Below are positions 8,298-16,580 of a stretch of 32,336 nt of DNA, piece after piece. This stretch comes from SAR202 cluster bacterium (GTDB lineage Bacteria > Chloroflexota > Dehalococcoidia > Lucifugimonadales > UBA1123). Positions within the stretch are counted from its first letter, which is position 1. Each line of letters starts with the position of its first letter. The notes under the pieces were generated by a model. That model was not told the DNA's origin. It saw only the letters and a list, made by a program, of their open reading frames with translations, and made no database searches. Made by a program: the position numbers and the translations under genes. The stretch is taken from positions 1 to 32,336 of the forward strand of contig JASMDM010000046.1 of NCBI GenBank assembly GCA_030752795.1, read 5' to 3'.

Positions 8298-8694
8298 ATC
8301 GATCCTCCCGTCGTTCTCTCATCTAGACGGTTGCATGTCCATTATTGTTCCCGTGCCGTCGGCGCCTCTGAATGTCTCGTCGCGGTTGTCACCCACGTGG
8401 CAAAGTATAAAAACTAGGCTTGGCCCTGACGGTCATCAATCAAACAAATTGTGCTCAACGCTTCCCGCGGCACTGAGTCTTCCGCAGATGGCAAGCCTCC
8501 GGATTTATGCTGGCGACGACGTCTGTTTTGCGCCCAGATTCTTCGGCTGCGGCCTCTGAATGACACCTTTTTGTTCGGCGCCACTTATTTCGTTTATCGT
8601 CAAGAGCGCCAGAGCACTGACCCATTCGGTGGGCTCGGCCTTCAGGCCGACCCTGTGCTGCCATTTTTGTACCAACGTCTCGCAAATCCAGCGT
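8298..8694. other. Gene-free stretch with a dispersed repeat copy
   Basis: No frame here has a ribosome-binding site or recognisable protein. It holds a -10-like TATACT on the minus strand near 8404-8410, a copy of a dispersed 32-base repeat at 8534-8565, and a short hairpin (TCGGCC/GGCCGA near 8637-8652) downstream of the anti-sigma gene. That hairpin lacks a T tract, so it is not a convincing terminator. Confidence 0.5.
8534..8565. repeat. Dispersed repeat, copy 1 (CCAGATTCTTC...GAATGACA)
   Basis: This 32-base segment begins CCAGATTCTTC and ends GAATGACA. It aligns without gaps to 28461-28492, with about six differences concentrated in the centre. Motifs of the form GATTCTTCgctgcgctcaGAATGACA recur between genes in many bacteria. 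Both copies here are outside genes. The origin is unknown. Confidence 0.6.
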
Positions 8695-9774
8695 TCACGG
8701 ACCCAACGAAGGCGTCACGGCGGGCGCCGACGATCCGTTGCCCATCGCGACCCATCCGGATTCGAGTTCTCCGGATGCGTCAACCGGACGCGTAATATCG
8801 ATGACGGCGTCGAAGTCGAAATAACGAACATCGGTGACATATCCAATAGCGCCCACCTGCTGAATGCCGGCTGGCCCTGACCTGATCGTCGGTGTGCTGA
8901 CGTCCAAGCGCATTTGTCTGAGCAACCCGTTGTCCTTCGCGATCCAAACGTCGACTTCGATCCGTGTGGACCGCTGTAGGTCGATCCATTGGATCGCCTG
9001 AGAGTACTCGGGCGACGCGGGATCGAGGCCCACGAGTTGCTCCTCGAGATACTTGCCGAAATCGATCTTTCCATTGACATGCCGCGCGTCTACGCCGTCA
9101 ACGACCTCATCCGGCAGCTCGGACAGATCCGACATCGACGCGAGCAGCTTCAGCGTACCCGTGCGGCTTGGCACAGGGCTAAGCAGGTCCCCGGTCAGCA
9201 CCACCGATTGGAACGAGCCATCGACGACGGAGCTATGGACGTACTGCTCGGCCCCGATGACGATGAACTCGTTGTTCATCGCCGGTCCGGAAATGCTGCC
9301 CCGATATTGATCGGGCGCCACGAACGACCACTCGAATTCGATACTGCCGGTTTCACCGTCGGCGTCGGTGCTGGTTGTGCCGCTAATCCGATAGGTCTGC
9401 AAATCTCGGACCGCCGCGTACGCTTCCGCTATACGCGAATCGACGCCGGCGCCGAAGAATTGAAGCGTAAGCGGCACGGCGAGTGCCACGACGATTACGG
9501 CAGCCAAAAGCGCCGCGCGCAACATCGGGCGCGCATACCATCGCCTCAGCGCCGCTGCTCGAATCTTCGACATCGTCACGGCTTTGATGTCGGCGCCTTC
9601 GAGCGCGTCGCTCAACGTCTCGAGTCGCTGTCTCACCCAGGCTTGGCTACTGTGCGATATACGGCATGTGGTGCAAGTTCTGAGATGCCCGTCGACCGCC
9701 TCGCGTTCCGTGGGCGCGAGTTCGTCGTTGACGTGGGCGGCGAGCAGTTCGCTGATTTCGTGGCAGTCCGTCAT
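8695..9774 (-). CDS. Anti-sigma factor with zinc-finger and large extracytoplasmic LppX/LolA-like domain
   Basis: Partner of the ECF sigma factor just upstream (9771-10313), with which it overlaps by ATGA. Residues 1-40 form a zf-HC2 anti-sigma domain with the zinc ligands His30, Cys34 and Cys37 (GHLRTCTTC). A single membrane helix spans about 83-107 (MLRAALLAAVIVVALAVPLT). Residues 110-345 lie outside the membrane and have the alternating pattern of LppX/LprG or LolA-like lipoprotein folds (LQTYRISGTTS, SIEFEWSFVAPDQYRGSISG, DVWIAKDNGLLRQMRLDVS). Such domains bind lipid or envelope components, so the protein may sense the envelope directly. The fold assignment of the outer domain is inference; the zinc finger, helix and gene order are directly visible. 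Confidence 0.85.
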   Translation of the reverse strand: MTDCHEISELLAAHVNDELAPTEREAVDGHLRTCTTCRISHSSQAWVRQRLETLSDALEGADIKAVTMSKIRAAALRRWYARPMLRAALLAAVIVVALAVPLTLQFFGAGVDSRIAEAYAAVRDLQTYRISGTTSTDADGETGSIEFEWSFVAPDQYRGSISGPAMNNEFIVIGAEQYVHSSVVDGSFQSVVLTGDLLSPVPSRTGTLKLLASMSDLSELPDEVVDGVDARHVNGKIDFGKYLEEQLVGLDPASPEYSQAIQWIDLQRSTRIEVDVWIAKDNGLLRQMRLDVSTPTIRSGPAGIQQVGAIGYVTDVRYFDFDAVIDITRPVDASGELESGWVAMGNGSSAPAVTPSLGP

Positions 9775-10313
9775 CGCCGAGCTCCTTCCAGCGACTGGTA
9801 CGCGTTCCGAAACTCGTCGTTGCCGCGAGCAACCCGTTTGCGGATTGCATCCTCCGAGGCGCCGACAATCTCACCGATTTCTCGGTATTTCAGTCCTTCA
9901 ACGTAGTGGAGCACCATGCACTCTCGTCGCTCGTGGTCAACTTTGAGCAGCGCCTGCTCGATGGTCATTCGCTCTACGGTCCGTTCTGACGGTGAATGAT
10001 CCGCGCCGGTGTCTGCGATGGCTCTGCCTTCCAGCGGCACAAAAGTCACCAAACGCCTGCGCCGGTGGAATTGTCGAGCGTTGTTGGTGGCGATCTTGTA
10101 GAGCCACGCCTTCAACGACAATTCTGAGCTCGTTTTCAAGATGCTTTTGTACGCCTGCAGGAACGTGTCCTGGGCCAGGTCACGGGCGGTCTCGTTATTG
10201 CCGGTCAAGCGGGCCAGATATCGAACGATCGGCAACTGATACCGATCGACTATATGCTCGAAGGCGTCGGTCTGCCCTTCTCGGACCCGTGCGATGACTT
10301 GGCTGTCGTCCAA
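9771..10313 (-). CDS. ECF-family RNA polymerase sigma factor
   Basis: A group 4 (extracytoplasmic function) sigma factor that should direct RNA polymerase to a small stress regulon and be held inactive by the anti-sigma encoded next. Region 2 is visible as FEHIVDRYQLPIVRYLARLTG and ARDLAQDTFLQAYKSI, with KAWLYKIATNNARQFHRRRR completing it. Region 4 is EQALLKVDHERRECMVLHYV followed by the helix-turn-helix KYREIGEIVGASEDAIRKRVARG. The frame is open to ATG 10367, but I favour TTG 10313 because AAGGA lies ten bases upstream, a -10-like TATAGT (10350-10345) would start the RNA around 10338, and region 2 begins just after. It has no -35 I can name; many ECF factors regulate their own gene. Confidence 0.9.
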   Translation of the reverse strand: MDDSQVIARVREGQTDAFEHIVDRYQLPIVRYLARLTGNNETARDLAQDTFLQAYKSILKTSSELSLKAWLYKIATNNARQFHRRRRLVTFVPLEGRAIADTGADHSPSERTVERMTIEQALLKVDHERRECMVLHYVEGLKYREIGEIVGASEDAIRKRVARGNDEFRNAYQSLEGARR

Positions 10314-10514
10314 TATTCGACTGTCCTTCCAAAGTCCTCCGTTTACTATAATGCGCGGCGGGGCCAAAACCGGACAGCGAAGTCAGGAAATTGCGGCAAT
10401 TGTGATGCGTCGAGCAACCAACGGGGCGCCGAACGAGTCAGATCCCAGACGCCGATCGGGGCTCGGGATACGGGATGCTTGAAGCTGGAGCTGTGCTCGA
10501 CGGGCTTCCGACAG

Positions 10515-10546
10515 AAAAAAAGCCCCGCTCTTTTCGAGAGCGGGGC
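10515..10546 (-). terminator. Strong intrinsic terminator, minus strand
   Basis: A perfect 10-bp stem (10522-10531 with 10537-10546, GCCCCGCTCT/AGAGCGGGGC) with a five-base loop is followed on the minus strand by seven U residues (10521-10515). It ends the surface-protein remnant whose stop codon is at 10585. Confidence 0.9.
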
Positions 10547-10584
10547 CGTTCAGCAGGCGGTTGGGGGTGCTTCCGCTCGCTTGT

Positions 10585-10700
10585 TTAGACTTCTATTCCT
10601 TTTACGATAACTTCCATCGATTCCAGGGTCACTGTTAGATCGTAGCAACCGGATGGAACGTCCGAGATGTTGAAGTCGCCGAGGATGTCGACGCCGGTTT
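10585..10700 (-). pseudogene. C-terminal remnant of a surface protein (CarboxypepD-regulatory-like fold)
   Basis: Only the last 38 or so residues look like protein: a stretch ending FNISDVPSGCYDLTVTLESM and EVIVKGIEV. The pattern G-x-F-x-I-x-x-V-P-x-G-x-Y-x-L-x-V is that of carboxypeptidase-regulatory-like beta sandwiches at the ends of exported proteins. The stop codon is followed after 39 bases by a strong terminator, which shows it was once a real 3' end. Upstream of about 10700 the frame continues but only as the antisense of the beta-helix fragment, so the 5' part of the gene is gone. The short domain assignment is tentative. Confidence 0.5.
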
Positions 10701-11269
10701 CGTAAAGAACAGCGGCGGCGGGTTGGACAACACCGGCGGCAGCGCCACATCTGCCGTAACGAACAGCACGTTCACGAGCAACTCCGCCGGAAGCGGAGGT
10801 GGCATTTTCAACATCTTCGGCGCGGTGACCATTACCAACACGATCGTCTTCGGCAACTCCGGAAGCGCCGCCCGTCAGGACTGCTTCAACGGCATAAACT
10901 CCGGCGGCCACAACTTGGTCGGAATCGGCACCGGGAGCCCGACTGGCGGAACTGGCGACGTGACCACGGCAGACGCGAAACTAGGCACACTGCAAGACAA
11001 CGGCGGGACGACGCTCACGCATCTATTGCAGGCCGGAAGCCCTGCAATAGATGCAGGGGACGACGGCGCAGCCCCGGCCACGGACCAGGTCGGCACGACG
11101 CGACCGGTTGGCGCGGTCAGCGACATAGGGGCGATACGAGGGAACGACTGGAAGCACCCCGGCGCCGGTTCCGGGGCTGTCTCAGTGGGGACTAATCGCG
11201 ATGGCCATCGCACTGGCGTCAGCGTTTGCGTGGAGAGTGGTCCGACGCCGGGCACGCAGCTTCGCCTAG
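10699..11269 (+). pseudogene. Truncated, frameshifted beta-helix surface protein with IPTL-CTERM-like tail
   Basis: This is the 3' part of a secreted right-handed beta-helix protein of the choice-of-anchor-Q type. It has [55 protein letters not shown] and [10 protein letters not shown], all standard for that family. There is no start codon, signal peptide or ribosome-binding site: the homology begins abruptly near 10700. The frame breaks at DIGA, where an extra base (the A at 11134) changes the expected Y-E-G. Removing it restores 44 residues ending at TAG 11267-11269. These read [18 protein letters not shown] followed by [15 protein letters not shown], which is the proline-leucine-serine-x-W motif, membrane helix and basic end of an IPTL-CTERM/PEP-CTERM-type sorting signal. 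Confidence 0.8.
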
Positions 11270-11328
11270 TGATCGACGACTCGGCAGACTGCGTTTCAGC
11301 GTGGGCTGAGGCCGACCAGGTTTACCGC

Positions 11329-13245
11329 CTATCGCAGGGCGGGTTCCTCCAGGAACTCGTCCATGCCTAATCGCTGCAGGGTCGCCACAGTCGGGAACCC
11401 GGTTTCGACGTTCCATTCCATGTTCCGGTAGTACTCGTCCACCATCGCGGGCAGGTACGGCTCGATGCTCAGCCCCTTCGACGGTCCGGCAGGGGGCGGC
11501 TCCAAATGCTTGGGCGAAACGTCGAACTCGTCGGCCTTCGTGAAGCCACGCCTCGCATACACGAGGCGCATCAGGTTGGTTACTCGTTCTCCGACGACCA
11601 TGCCCTCGGCGAACGTGAAGTCGTCCCAACCGACAGCCTGAGCAAGGCTCGCCGCGGTCAGGTCGACAGACCCTTCGACGCCGCGGACGGCAAACATGCA
11701 GATGCCCAACGTGTCGGCAAACAGCTTGGCGAACTGGGTATCGCACACGGGTTTAACCTTCGCGATCGCCTCTTCCATGTTGTGCGCGACACCCGGCGTC
11801 GTCTCGGGGTACCCAAGCTCCGGACGGGGATTCGCATCGGTGCCGGTGCCTTGGATGCTGGGCCCCGAGCCAGCGATGAGCTCGCCGAAGAAGACGCTCC
11901 AGAACTGGCGATGGTCGTGCATGACGACGCCTTCGCCCTTCACGTCCAGCACTTTGCTTCGCAATTCGTCGACCACGCCGGTCTCGGCTCCGAGCGCCTG
12001 AGGCAGCGCTTTGATTCCGCCGGAGAGCCGTGCGCCGACGCCTTCTCCCTTGATTGTCTTGTCCACGAGCTCCATGGCGGATTCCCAGTTGCCCCAAGAC
12101 AGGTCTAGCCCGTCGGTGTCCTCGAGGTTGAGCACTCCGTCGTTGAACGCCTGGTAGACCGCGCCGAGGATGCTGCCGAATTGGCCGGACTCGAGGCCCA
12201 TGCCGTCATAGAAGTCGGTCATGACCACGATGGCCGCGGGGTCGTCGACTCCGATGATGGCCGCGGCGCCTTCCATGTTCTCAGCGCCGCCGCAAGGGCT
12301 GCCAGTAAAACCGGCGTACGGGCCATCGGTGATCTCGATGTCGTACGCGCACGAAATCTTGCAATTGTAGGACGGCTGCGGCGTGACTTTCCATCGGCTG
12401 CACGCCTCGACGTACTTGCGCGCGAACTCGGCGCCCCATTCCGGGTCGGTCATATTCTTGGCCGCGACCCGCAGCGCTTTGCCCCAAGGGTCGTAGTAGT
12501 TGCGGGTGATGCCGCCATCCTTTAGCCACGGGGACGACGCCAGCAGATTCTCTTCCCAGACCTCCGCCGTTTCTGTCATGGCCTGAGCTTCGGCAAGCTT
12601 CACCGTGCCCGTGCCGCGCACCGCGATTGCCTTGAGCATCTTGCTGCCCATGATCGCGCCCGGACTGCCCTTGCCTGCTCCGTGGTTGCGGTCGGCCTTC
12701 ACCATCGAGCCCGGGAGAAGCGCTTCGCCCGCGGGTCCGATGCAGGCCACGCTGACGTTCGCCGGGTCGCCGAGTTCGTTCTTCAGACGGCGCTCGGTCT
12801 CCCTGGTATCGAGCCCCCAAAGATGGCTGGCGTCTCTGAGCTCGACCTTGTCGTCATCGATCCACAGATAGGAAGGCTTGGTGCTCTGGCCTGTGAATAT
12901 GATTCCCTCGTGACCGGCGTGCTTGAGGTACGCGCCCCATTGACCGTGCGCGTGACCGATCCCGGCGGCGTATGGGATGCACAGGTTGTAGCAGATGGTC
13001 ACCCAATCGGACGAGTTCACGGCCGGGGTGCCCGTAAGCGGGCCGAGCATGAACATCAGCGGCGCGTCCGGGTCGGTCGCTTCGACGTGATCCGGGCCGT
13101 CTCTCAGAAGATAGTACAATCCCAGACCGGCTCCGCCGACGTACTTGCGTAGGATCGTCTCGTCGGGCAATGGCTCACGTTCGATCGTCTCGTGGTTGAG
13201 GTCAATGCGCAGGATGTGTGGCTGATATCCTCCACGGATCGTCAT
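11329..13245 (-). CDS. Aldehyde:ferredoxin oxidoreductase family protein (tungsten/molybdopterin enzyme, divergent)
   Basis: A 638-residue member of the AOR family, cytosolic enzymes that use a bis-pterin tungsten centre and a [4Fe-4S] cluster to oxidise aldehydes or related compounds with ferredoxin. The N-terminal domain (1-205) is clear: LRIDLNHETIEREPLP, RKYVGGAGLGLYYL, FMLGPLTGTPAVNSS and GAGKGSPGAIMGSKMLKAIA. In the cluster region the usual CxxCxxxC reads S292-Y-N-C295-K-I-S-C299, so the first cysteine appears to be serine. The distal ligand Cys516 (DTLGICMF) is kept. The C-terminal domain departs from classic AORs (HDHRQFW where a DPR motif is usual). The substrate is unknown. Start ATG 13245 has TAGGAG eight bases upstream; the open frame runs on to 13458 without family similarity. 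Confidence 0.9.
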   Translation of the reverse strand: MTIRGGYQPHILRIDLNHETIEREPLPDETILRKYVGGAGLGLYYLLRDGPDHVEATDPDAPLMFMLGPLTGTPAVNSSDWVTICYNLCIPYAAGIGHAHGQWGAYLKHAGHEGIIFTGQSTKPSYLWIDDDKVELRDASHLWGLDTRETERRLKNELGDPANVSVACIGPAGEALLPGSMVKADRNHGAGKGSPGAIMGSKMLKAIAVRGTGTVKLAEAQAMTETAEVWEENLLASSPWLKDGGITRNYYDPWGKALRVAAKNMTDPEWGAEFARKYVEACSRWKVTPQPSYNCKISCAYDIEITDGPYAGFTGSPCGGAENMEGAAAIIGVDDPAAIVVMTDFYDGMGLESGQFGSILGAVYQAFNDGVLNLEDTDGLDLSWGNWESAMELVDKTIKGEGVGARLSGGIKALPQALGAETGVVDELRSKVLDVKGEGVVMHDHRQFWSVFFGELIAGSGPSIQGTGTDANPRPELGYPETTPGVAHNMEEAIAKVKPVCDTQFAKLFADTLGICMFAVRGVEGSVDLTAASLAQAVGWDDFTFAEGMVVGERVTNLMRLVYARRGFTKADEFDVSPKHLEPPPAGPSKGLSIEPYLPAMVDEYYRNMEWNVETGFPTVATLQRLGMDEFLEEPALR

Positions 13246-13682
13246 CGTGCAACTCCTAGCGTTCTTCGGGGCAGGTTCGGTTGCGACGCAATTTGGGTCG
13301 ATCTGGCTTGGCTCGATTCGTGGGCGTAGGCTAGCACGGAGGGTGTTTGGATTCAACAGCGCCCACCGGTCCGCCGTCCGAGTCGATTTAGTTCGAACGG
13401 CGAATTCAAGCCATTTATTCGCCAATATGAAGAACCTAACGATGCTGGAACAAGCCAAATAGTTATGTTTATGATGTCTGAAGGCCCTGACCAGAGAGCC
13501 GCCGCGACGCGCAAGGATTGGTCGACCGGAAGCAAGAATCGTGGGACGATGTCCACGGGGTTCGAATTCCGGCGAAGATTCGCCTGATGCGTTGTTGGCG
13601 GATTATCCGGGCAGGATGCCCGCCGATCCGTCGCCGCGTCAGGCGGCGTGGAAGCCATAGGCGACGATTGTAGGAGGATACA
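13246..13682. other. Divergent intergenic region with operator-like dyad
   Basis: No gene is seen. The region separates the AOR-family gene (minus) from a membrane protein (plus). It holds an inverted repeat GGCGAAT (13399-13405) / ATTCGCC (13417-13423) with an 11-base AT-rich spacer, suitable for a dimeric regulator, and a palindromic TTCGAA next to it. A GC-rich hairpin (CGCCGC/GCGGCG, near 13632-13648) lies about 30 bases before the plus-strand ribosome-binding site. Regulation is inferred only. Confidence 0.4.
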
Positions 13683-14255
13683 ATGGAAGGCTTTGCTCTA
13701 ATTCTCATAGGCGCCGCAATCTTTTCTCACTCCTGGTATCTCCTGGGGATGTATTCCGACGCCCGGCCGGTCGGGGTTATTATGGCCGCGCTGGCAGCGG
13801 GCATTCTCATCACGTTGACCATGCAACCGCAAGTTGTCGGTTACATGGGATCCAATGGAGTGCAGTTAGTCGGCGAAATGACGATGATGAAGATGCTCAT
13901 CGTCATGTGGGCCGTGTATGCTGGCATCGTGGCAGCCCAGGGTTGGTGGGACCTTGAAGAGCGTTCGATCGGACTGTACGCGGTCCCGTTGGCCATCTCG
14001 AGTGCGATGGCTATTTTCTTCTTCGCGACTCAACTTTGGGAGCACGACGACATCGCAGGAGTCAGCGCGGGCGGTGTAACTGCCACGATGACGGGAGCCA
14101 CCGCGATTTTGACGGTGCTGGCCGCCGTAATGTTCGCCTACATGGCCAAGCCCGTGTCCGCGCTAAAACCGGTCGCCGGATGGTTCATGCTTGTTGGGTC
14201 GATTGGCGTAATGGTGATCGGGTTGGCCATAATTAGCACTGTTATCGCGTATTAG
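13683..14255 (+). CDS. Six-helix integral membrane protein (weakly AmiS/UreI-like)
   Basis: A 190-residue protein that is almost entirely membrane. Helices lie at about 3-22, 29-48, 68-88, 95-116, 130-152 and 163-188, with short loops and one acidic loop (WEHDDIAG, around 119-126). The start is firm: AGGAGG lies six bases before ATG 13683. The length, six helices and the order of helix patterns (LILIGAAIFSHSWYLLGM, then IGLYAVPLAISSAMAIFF) recall AmiS/UreI urea or amide channels, but I see no decisive motif, so this is a weak suggestion. It is divergent from the AOR-family gene and 65 bases before prkA in the same direction, so it may share its transcript. Confidence 0.7.
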   Translation: MEGFALILIGAAIFSHSWYLLGMYSDARPVGVIMAALAAGILITLTMQPQVVGYMGSNGVQLVGEMTMMKMLIVMWAVYAGIVAAQGWWDLEERSIGLYAVPLAISSAMAIFFFATQLWEHDDIAGVSAGGVTATMTGATAILTVLAAVMFAYMAKPVSALKPVAGWFMLVGSIGVMVIGLAIISTVIAY

Positions 14256-14320
14256 GCTGAAGCGCCGTTAGGTTGTTCACAAACGCCGAACCACCCTCCT
14301 GATACGCTGCGAGGAAAGCT

Positions 14321-16357
14321 ATGTCGACGCCCAATTCCGCAGTAGAGAATCTGCTGGTAGAAGCCGAACAGGAAGCTGGAAGACACGTTTGGGAAGGTCC
14401 GTTTTCCGAGTACCTGGCCAAAGTGATCTTAGATCCATCGGTCTCTCGGCTGTCCCATCGCCTCGTCTACGATGCGATCTTGGACGGAGGCGCGACCGAG
14501 ACGCCTGCCGGCGAACCCGTGTACGGGATATTCCAGGGTAAGATTTTCGGCCTGGACGAGTCGTTGGATCGAATCGTCAATTACTTCGCGTCGGCAGCGC
14601 GACGTCTGGAGATTCGAAAACGAATCCTGCTTCTGCTGGGACCGCCCGCCAGCGGCAAGTCGTCGGTCGCGGATCTAATCAAAGAATCGCTCGAGCGCCA
14701 CACGCGCACAGACGGCGGCGCCGTCTACGCGATTAAGGGTTGCCCGATGCAGGAGGAACCGCTCCACCTGATTCCGGACAACTTGAGGCCGCAGCTAATG
14801 CGGGAGTACGGCATCCACATCGAGGGACAGCTTTGCCCCAGATGCCGGTACATGTTCCGCGGAAGATACAAGAGCAACCCCGCGAAAGTGCCCGTCGTGC
14901 GAGTGGTTTTCTCGGCGCAGGAGGCGGTCGGGATAGGCTCTTATGTCGCCACGAACCCGCGCCCTCGCACCGAGTTGCTTGTCGGCAGCATTAATGACGA
15001 CAAGCTCGAAGGCGATCGACTGGAAGTCGCCGGCAAGGCGTTTAGGCTCGACGGTGAGTTCAACGTAGCCAACCGCGGGCTTGTCGAGTTCGTCGAGATG
15101 TTCAAAGCCGACCCACACCTGTTGACGGCGTTGTTGGGCTTGTCGCAAGAACAGCTCATAAAGATGGAGCGGTTCGGCTCCGTGTACGCGGACGAAGTTA
15201 TCATCGCCCACTCCAACTTGGGCGACTTCAACGAGTTCATGGCGAATCCGAGCTCGGAAGCGTTGCGCGACCGGATCATCGCTGTCCAAATTCCATACAA
15301 CACCCGAGTTGGCGACGAAGTGAAAATTTACGAAACGATGATCAGGAGCAGCGGTCTCGAGAACGTGCACGTGCCACCGCTCACACTCCCGATAATGAGC
15401 GTGTTCGCTGTTTTGTCGCGACTGAAGTCGCCAAACAAAACCGCGGTCAGCATGTTGGACAAAATGCGCGCCTACGACGGCCAGTTGGTCCGCAACTTCG
15501 ACGCGGAGGACGTGCGGAAAGAGCGGCTCCACTTCCCTGACGAGGCGATGGACGGCATCTCGCCTCGTTACGTGATGAATCGGTTGAGCGACGTCGCAAG
15601 CAAGCCCGAGGTGGCGTGCGTGGCTCCTCTATTGGCTCTCGAAAGCCTATGGGAGGGCCTCAGCGAATACCTCGACACCAGCGAGACTCGAACGTCCGAG
15701 TACATCACACTCATCCGAGACACGGTCTCCGAGTACAACGAACGCGCCACCAAAGACGTTCAACAGGCTTACATGGAGCGGTTTGAGGAAACGGCGGCCG
15801 AACTTCTCGACGATTACCTCAACAACTTGATAATCGAATTCGCAGCCGAAGTCGAACGCGACCCCGGGACTGGCGCTCTTCGCGAGGCCGACGACCGCAG
15901 CATGCGCGAGATGGAGAAGCACATCGGCGTCAACGACCGAGAACGCCGACAATTCCGCTGGGACATTCATCGGTTCTTCACCGACCGCAAACGCCGGAGC
16001 GCTCCCTACGACTACACGTCTGAGCCTCGGATGAAGGCCGCCATTGATGCGCGGTTGTTCCCGGACCGTCGGACGCTTCACACGACGTTGTCGAAGCGAA
16101 GGTCGGCGAAGACGCAGGTCGAGTGGGCTCGCAGGCGCGGGGCGATCCACAACCGGTTGGTGCAATCGTACGGATACTGCGACGACTGCGCCGAAGACAC
16201 GGTCGAGTATGTCATCCACGTCCTGAAAGGCCGGGCGGTCATCCGGACGCAAAAGAATGAACGCATCGACTGGCTATGGGGCCACGAATCGGCGACGCCG
16301 CCAGCCTTTCAGGAATCGGAAGGCGAATCCGAAAACGAAGAGGCTGCGGACGACTAG
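14321..16357 (+). CDS. prkA: PrkA-family serine protein kinase / AAA ATPase
   Basis: A 678-residue PrkA protein. The family joins an AAA-type ATPase domain to a C-terminal kinase-like domain and takes part in stress, nitrogen-limitation and spore-related signalling (YeaG in enterobacteria). The Walker A loop is at 107-115 (GPPASGKSS), the Walker B-like segment GLVEFVEMF at 253-261, and DEVIIAHSNLGDFNEF around 291-306. CPMQEEPLHLIP (141-152) and the paired cysteines CPRC (172-175) are typical PrkA inserts. DGISPRYVMNRL and the tail, including YGYCDDCAEDTVEYV near residue 620, form the C-terminal part. GAGGAAA precedes ATG 14321. The usual partners YeaH and SpoVR are not next to it. A strong terminator follows. 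Confidence 0.93.
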   Translation: MSTPNSAVENLLVEAEQEAGRHVWEGPFSEYLAKVILDPSVSRLSHRLVYDAILDGGATETPAGEPVYGIFQGKIFGLDESLDRIVNYFASAARRLEIRKRILLLLGPPASGKSSVADLIKESLERHTRTDGGAVYAIKGCPMQEEPLHLIPDNLRPQLMREYGIHIEGQLCPRCRYMFRGRYKSNPAKVPVVRVVFSAQEAVGIGSYVATNPRPRTELLVGSINDDKLEGDRLEVAGKAFRLDGEFNVANRGLVEFVEMFKADPHLLTALLGLSQEQLIKMERFGSVYADEVIIAHSNLGDFNEFMANPSSEALRDRIIAVQIPYNTRVGDEVKIYETMIRSSGLENVHVPPLTLPIMSVFAVLSRLKSPNKTAVSMLDKMRAYDGQLVRNFDAEDVRKERLHFPDEAMDGISPRYVMNRLSDVASKPEVACVAPLLALESLWEGLSEYLDTSETRTSEYITLIRDTVSEYNERATKDVQQAYMERFEETAAELLDDYLNNLIIEFAAEVERDPGTGALREADDRSMREMEKHIGVNDRERRQFRWDIHRFFTDRKRRSAPYDYTSEPRMKAAIDARLFPDRRTLHTTLSKRRSAKTQVEWARRRGAIHNRLVQSYGYCDDCAEDTVEYVIHVLKGRAVIRTQKNERIDWLWGHESATPPAFQESEGESENEEAADD

Positions 16358-16391
16358 CCCCAAACAGGCCTGACACACGGTCTTCCAAGCT

Positions 16392-16431
16392 CCCGTCGAA
16401 GGCGATCTGCCTTCGACGGGCGTTTTCGTTT
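16392..16431 (+). terminator. Intrinsic terminator after prkA
   Basis: A perfect 12-bp stem, 16392-16403 (CCCGTCGAAGGC) with 16409-16420, closed by the loop GATCT and followed by CGTTTTCGTTT. It lies 34 bases after the prkA stop and separates it from the nuclease pair. Confidence 0.92.
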
Positions 16432-16580
16432 CAGGGCACGGCGCGGTTACGATTGCACGATTGACGCCGAATCCTAACCGGGGTTTCGGCTCCAACACTT
16501 GCCTGGATTCGCGAGACCGACGCTTTGCGATTCTGTGTCTCCGGTGCGATAATCCTCGTACCCTGCACCGAAGAGCTAGC

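Noticed and set aside
8455-8685. A 76-codon minus frame containing CHSEAAAEESGRK
   Set aside because: This peptide is the usual translation of the intergenic GAATGACA-type repeat, not a gene.
10723-11370. The beta-helix frame read through to 11370 as an intact protein with a TTG start
   Set aside because: The residues after 11134 do not fit the family, whereas the shifted frame gives a clear sorting-like tail; the TTG has no ribosome-binding site and lies inside a repeat.
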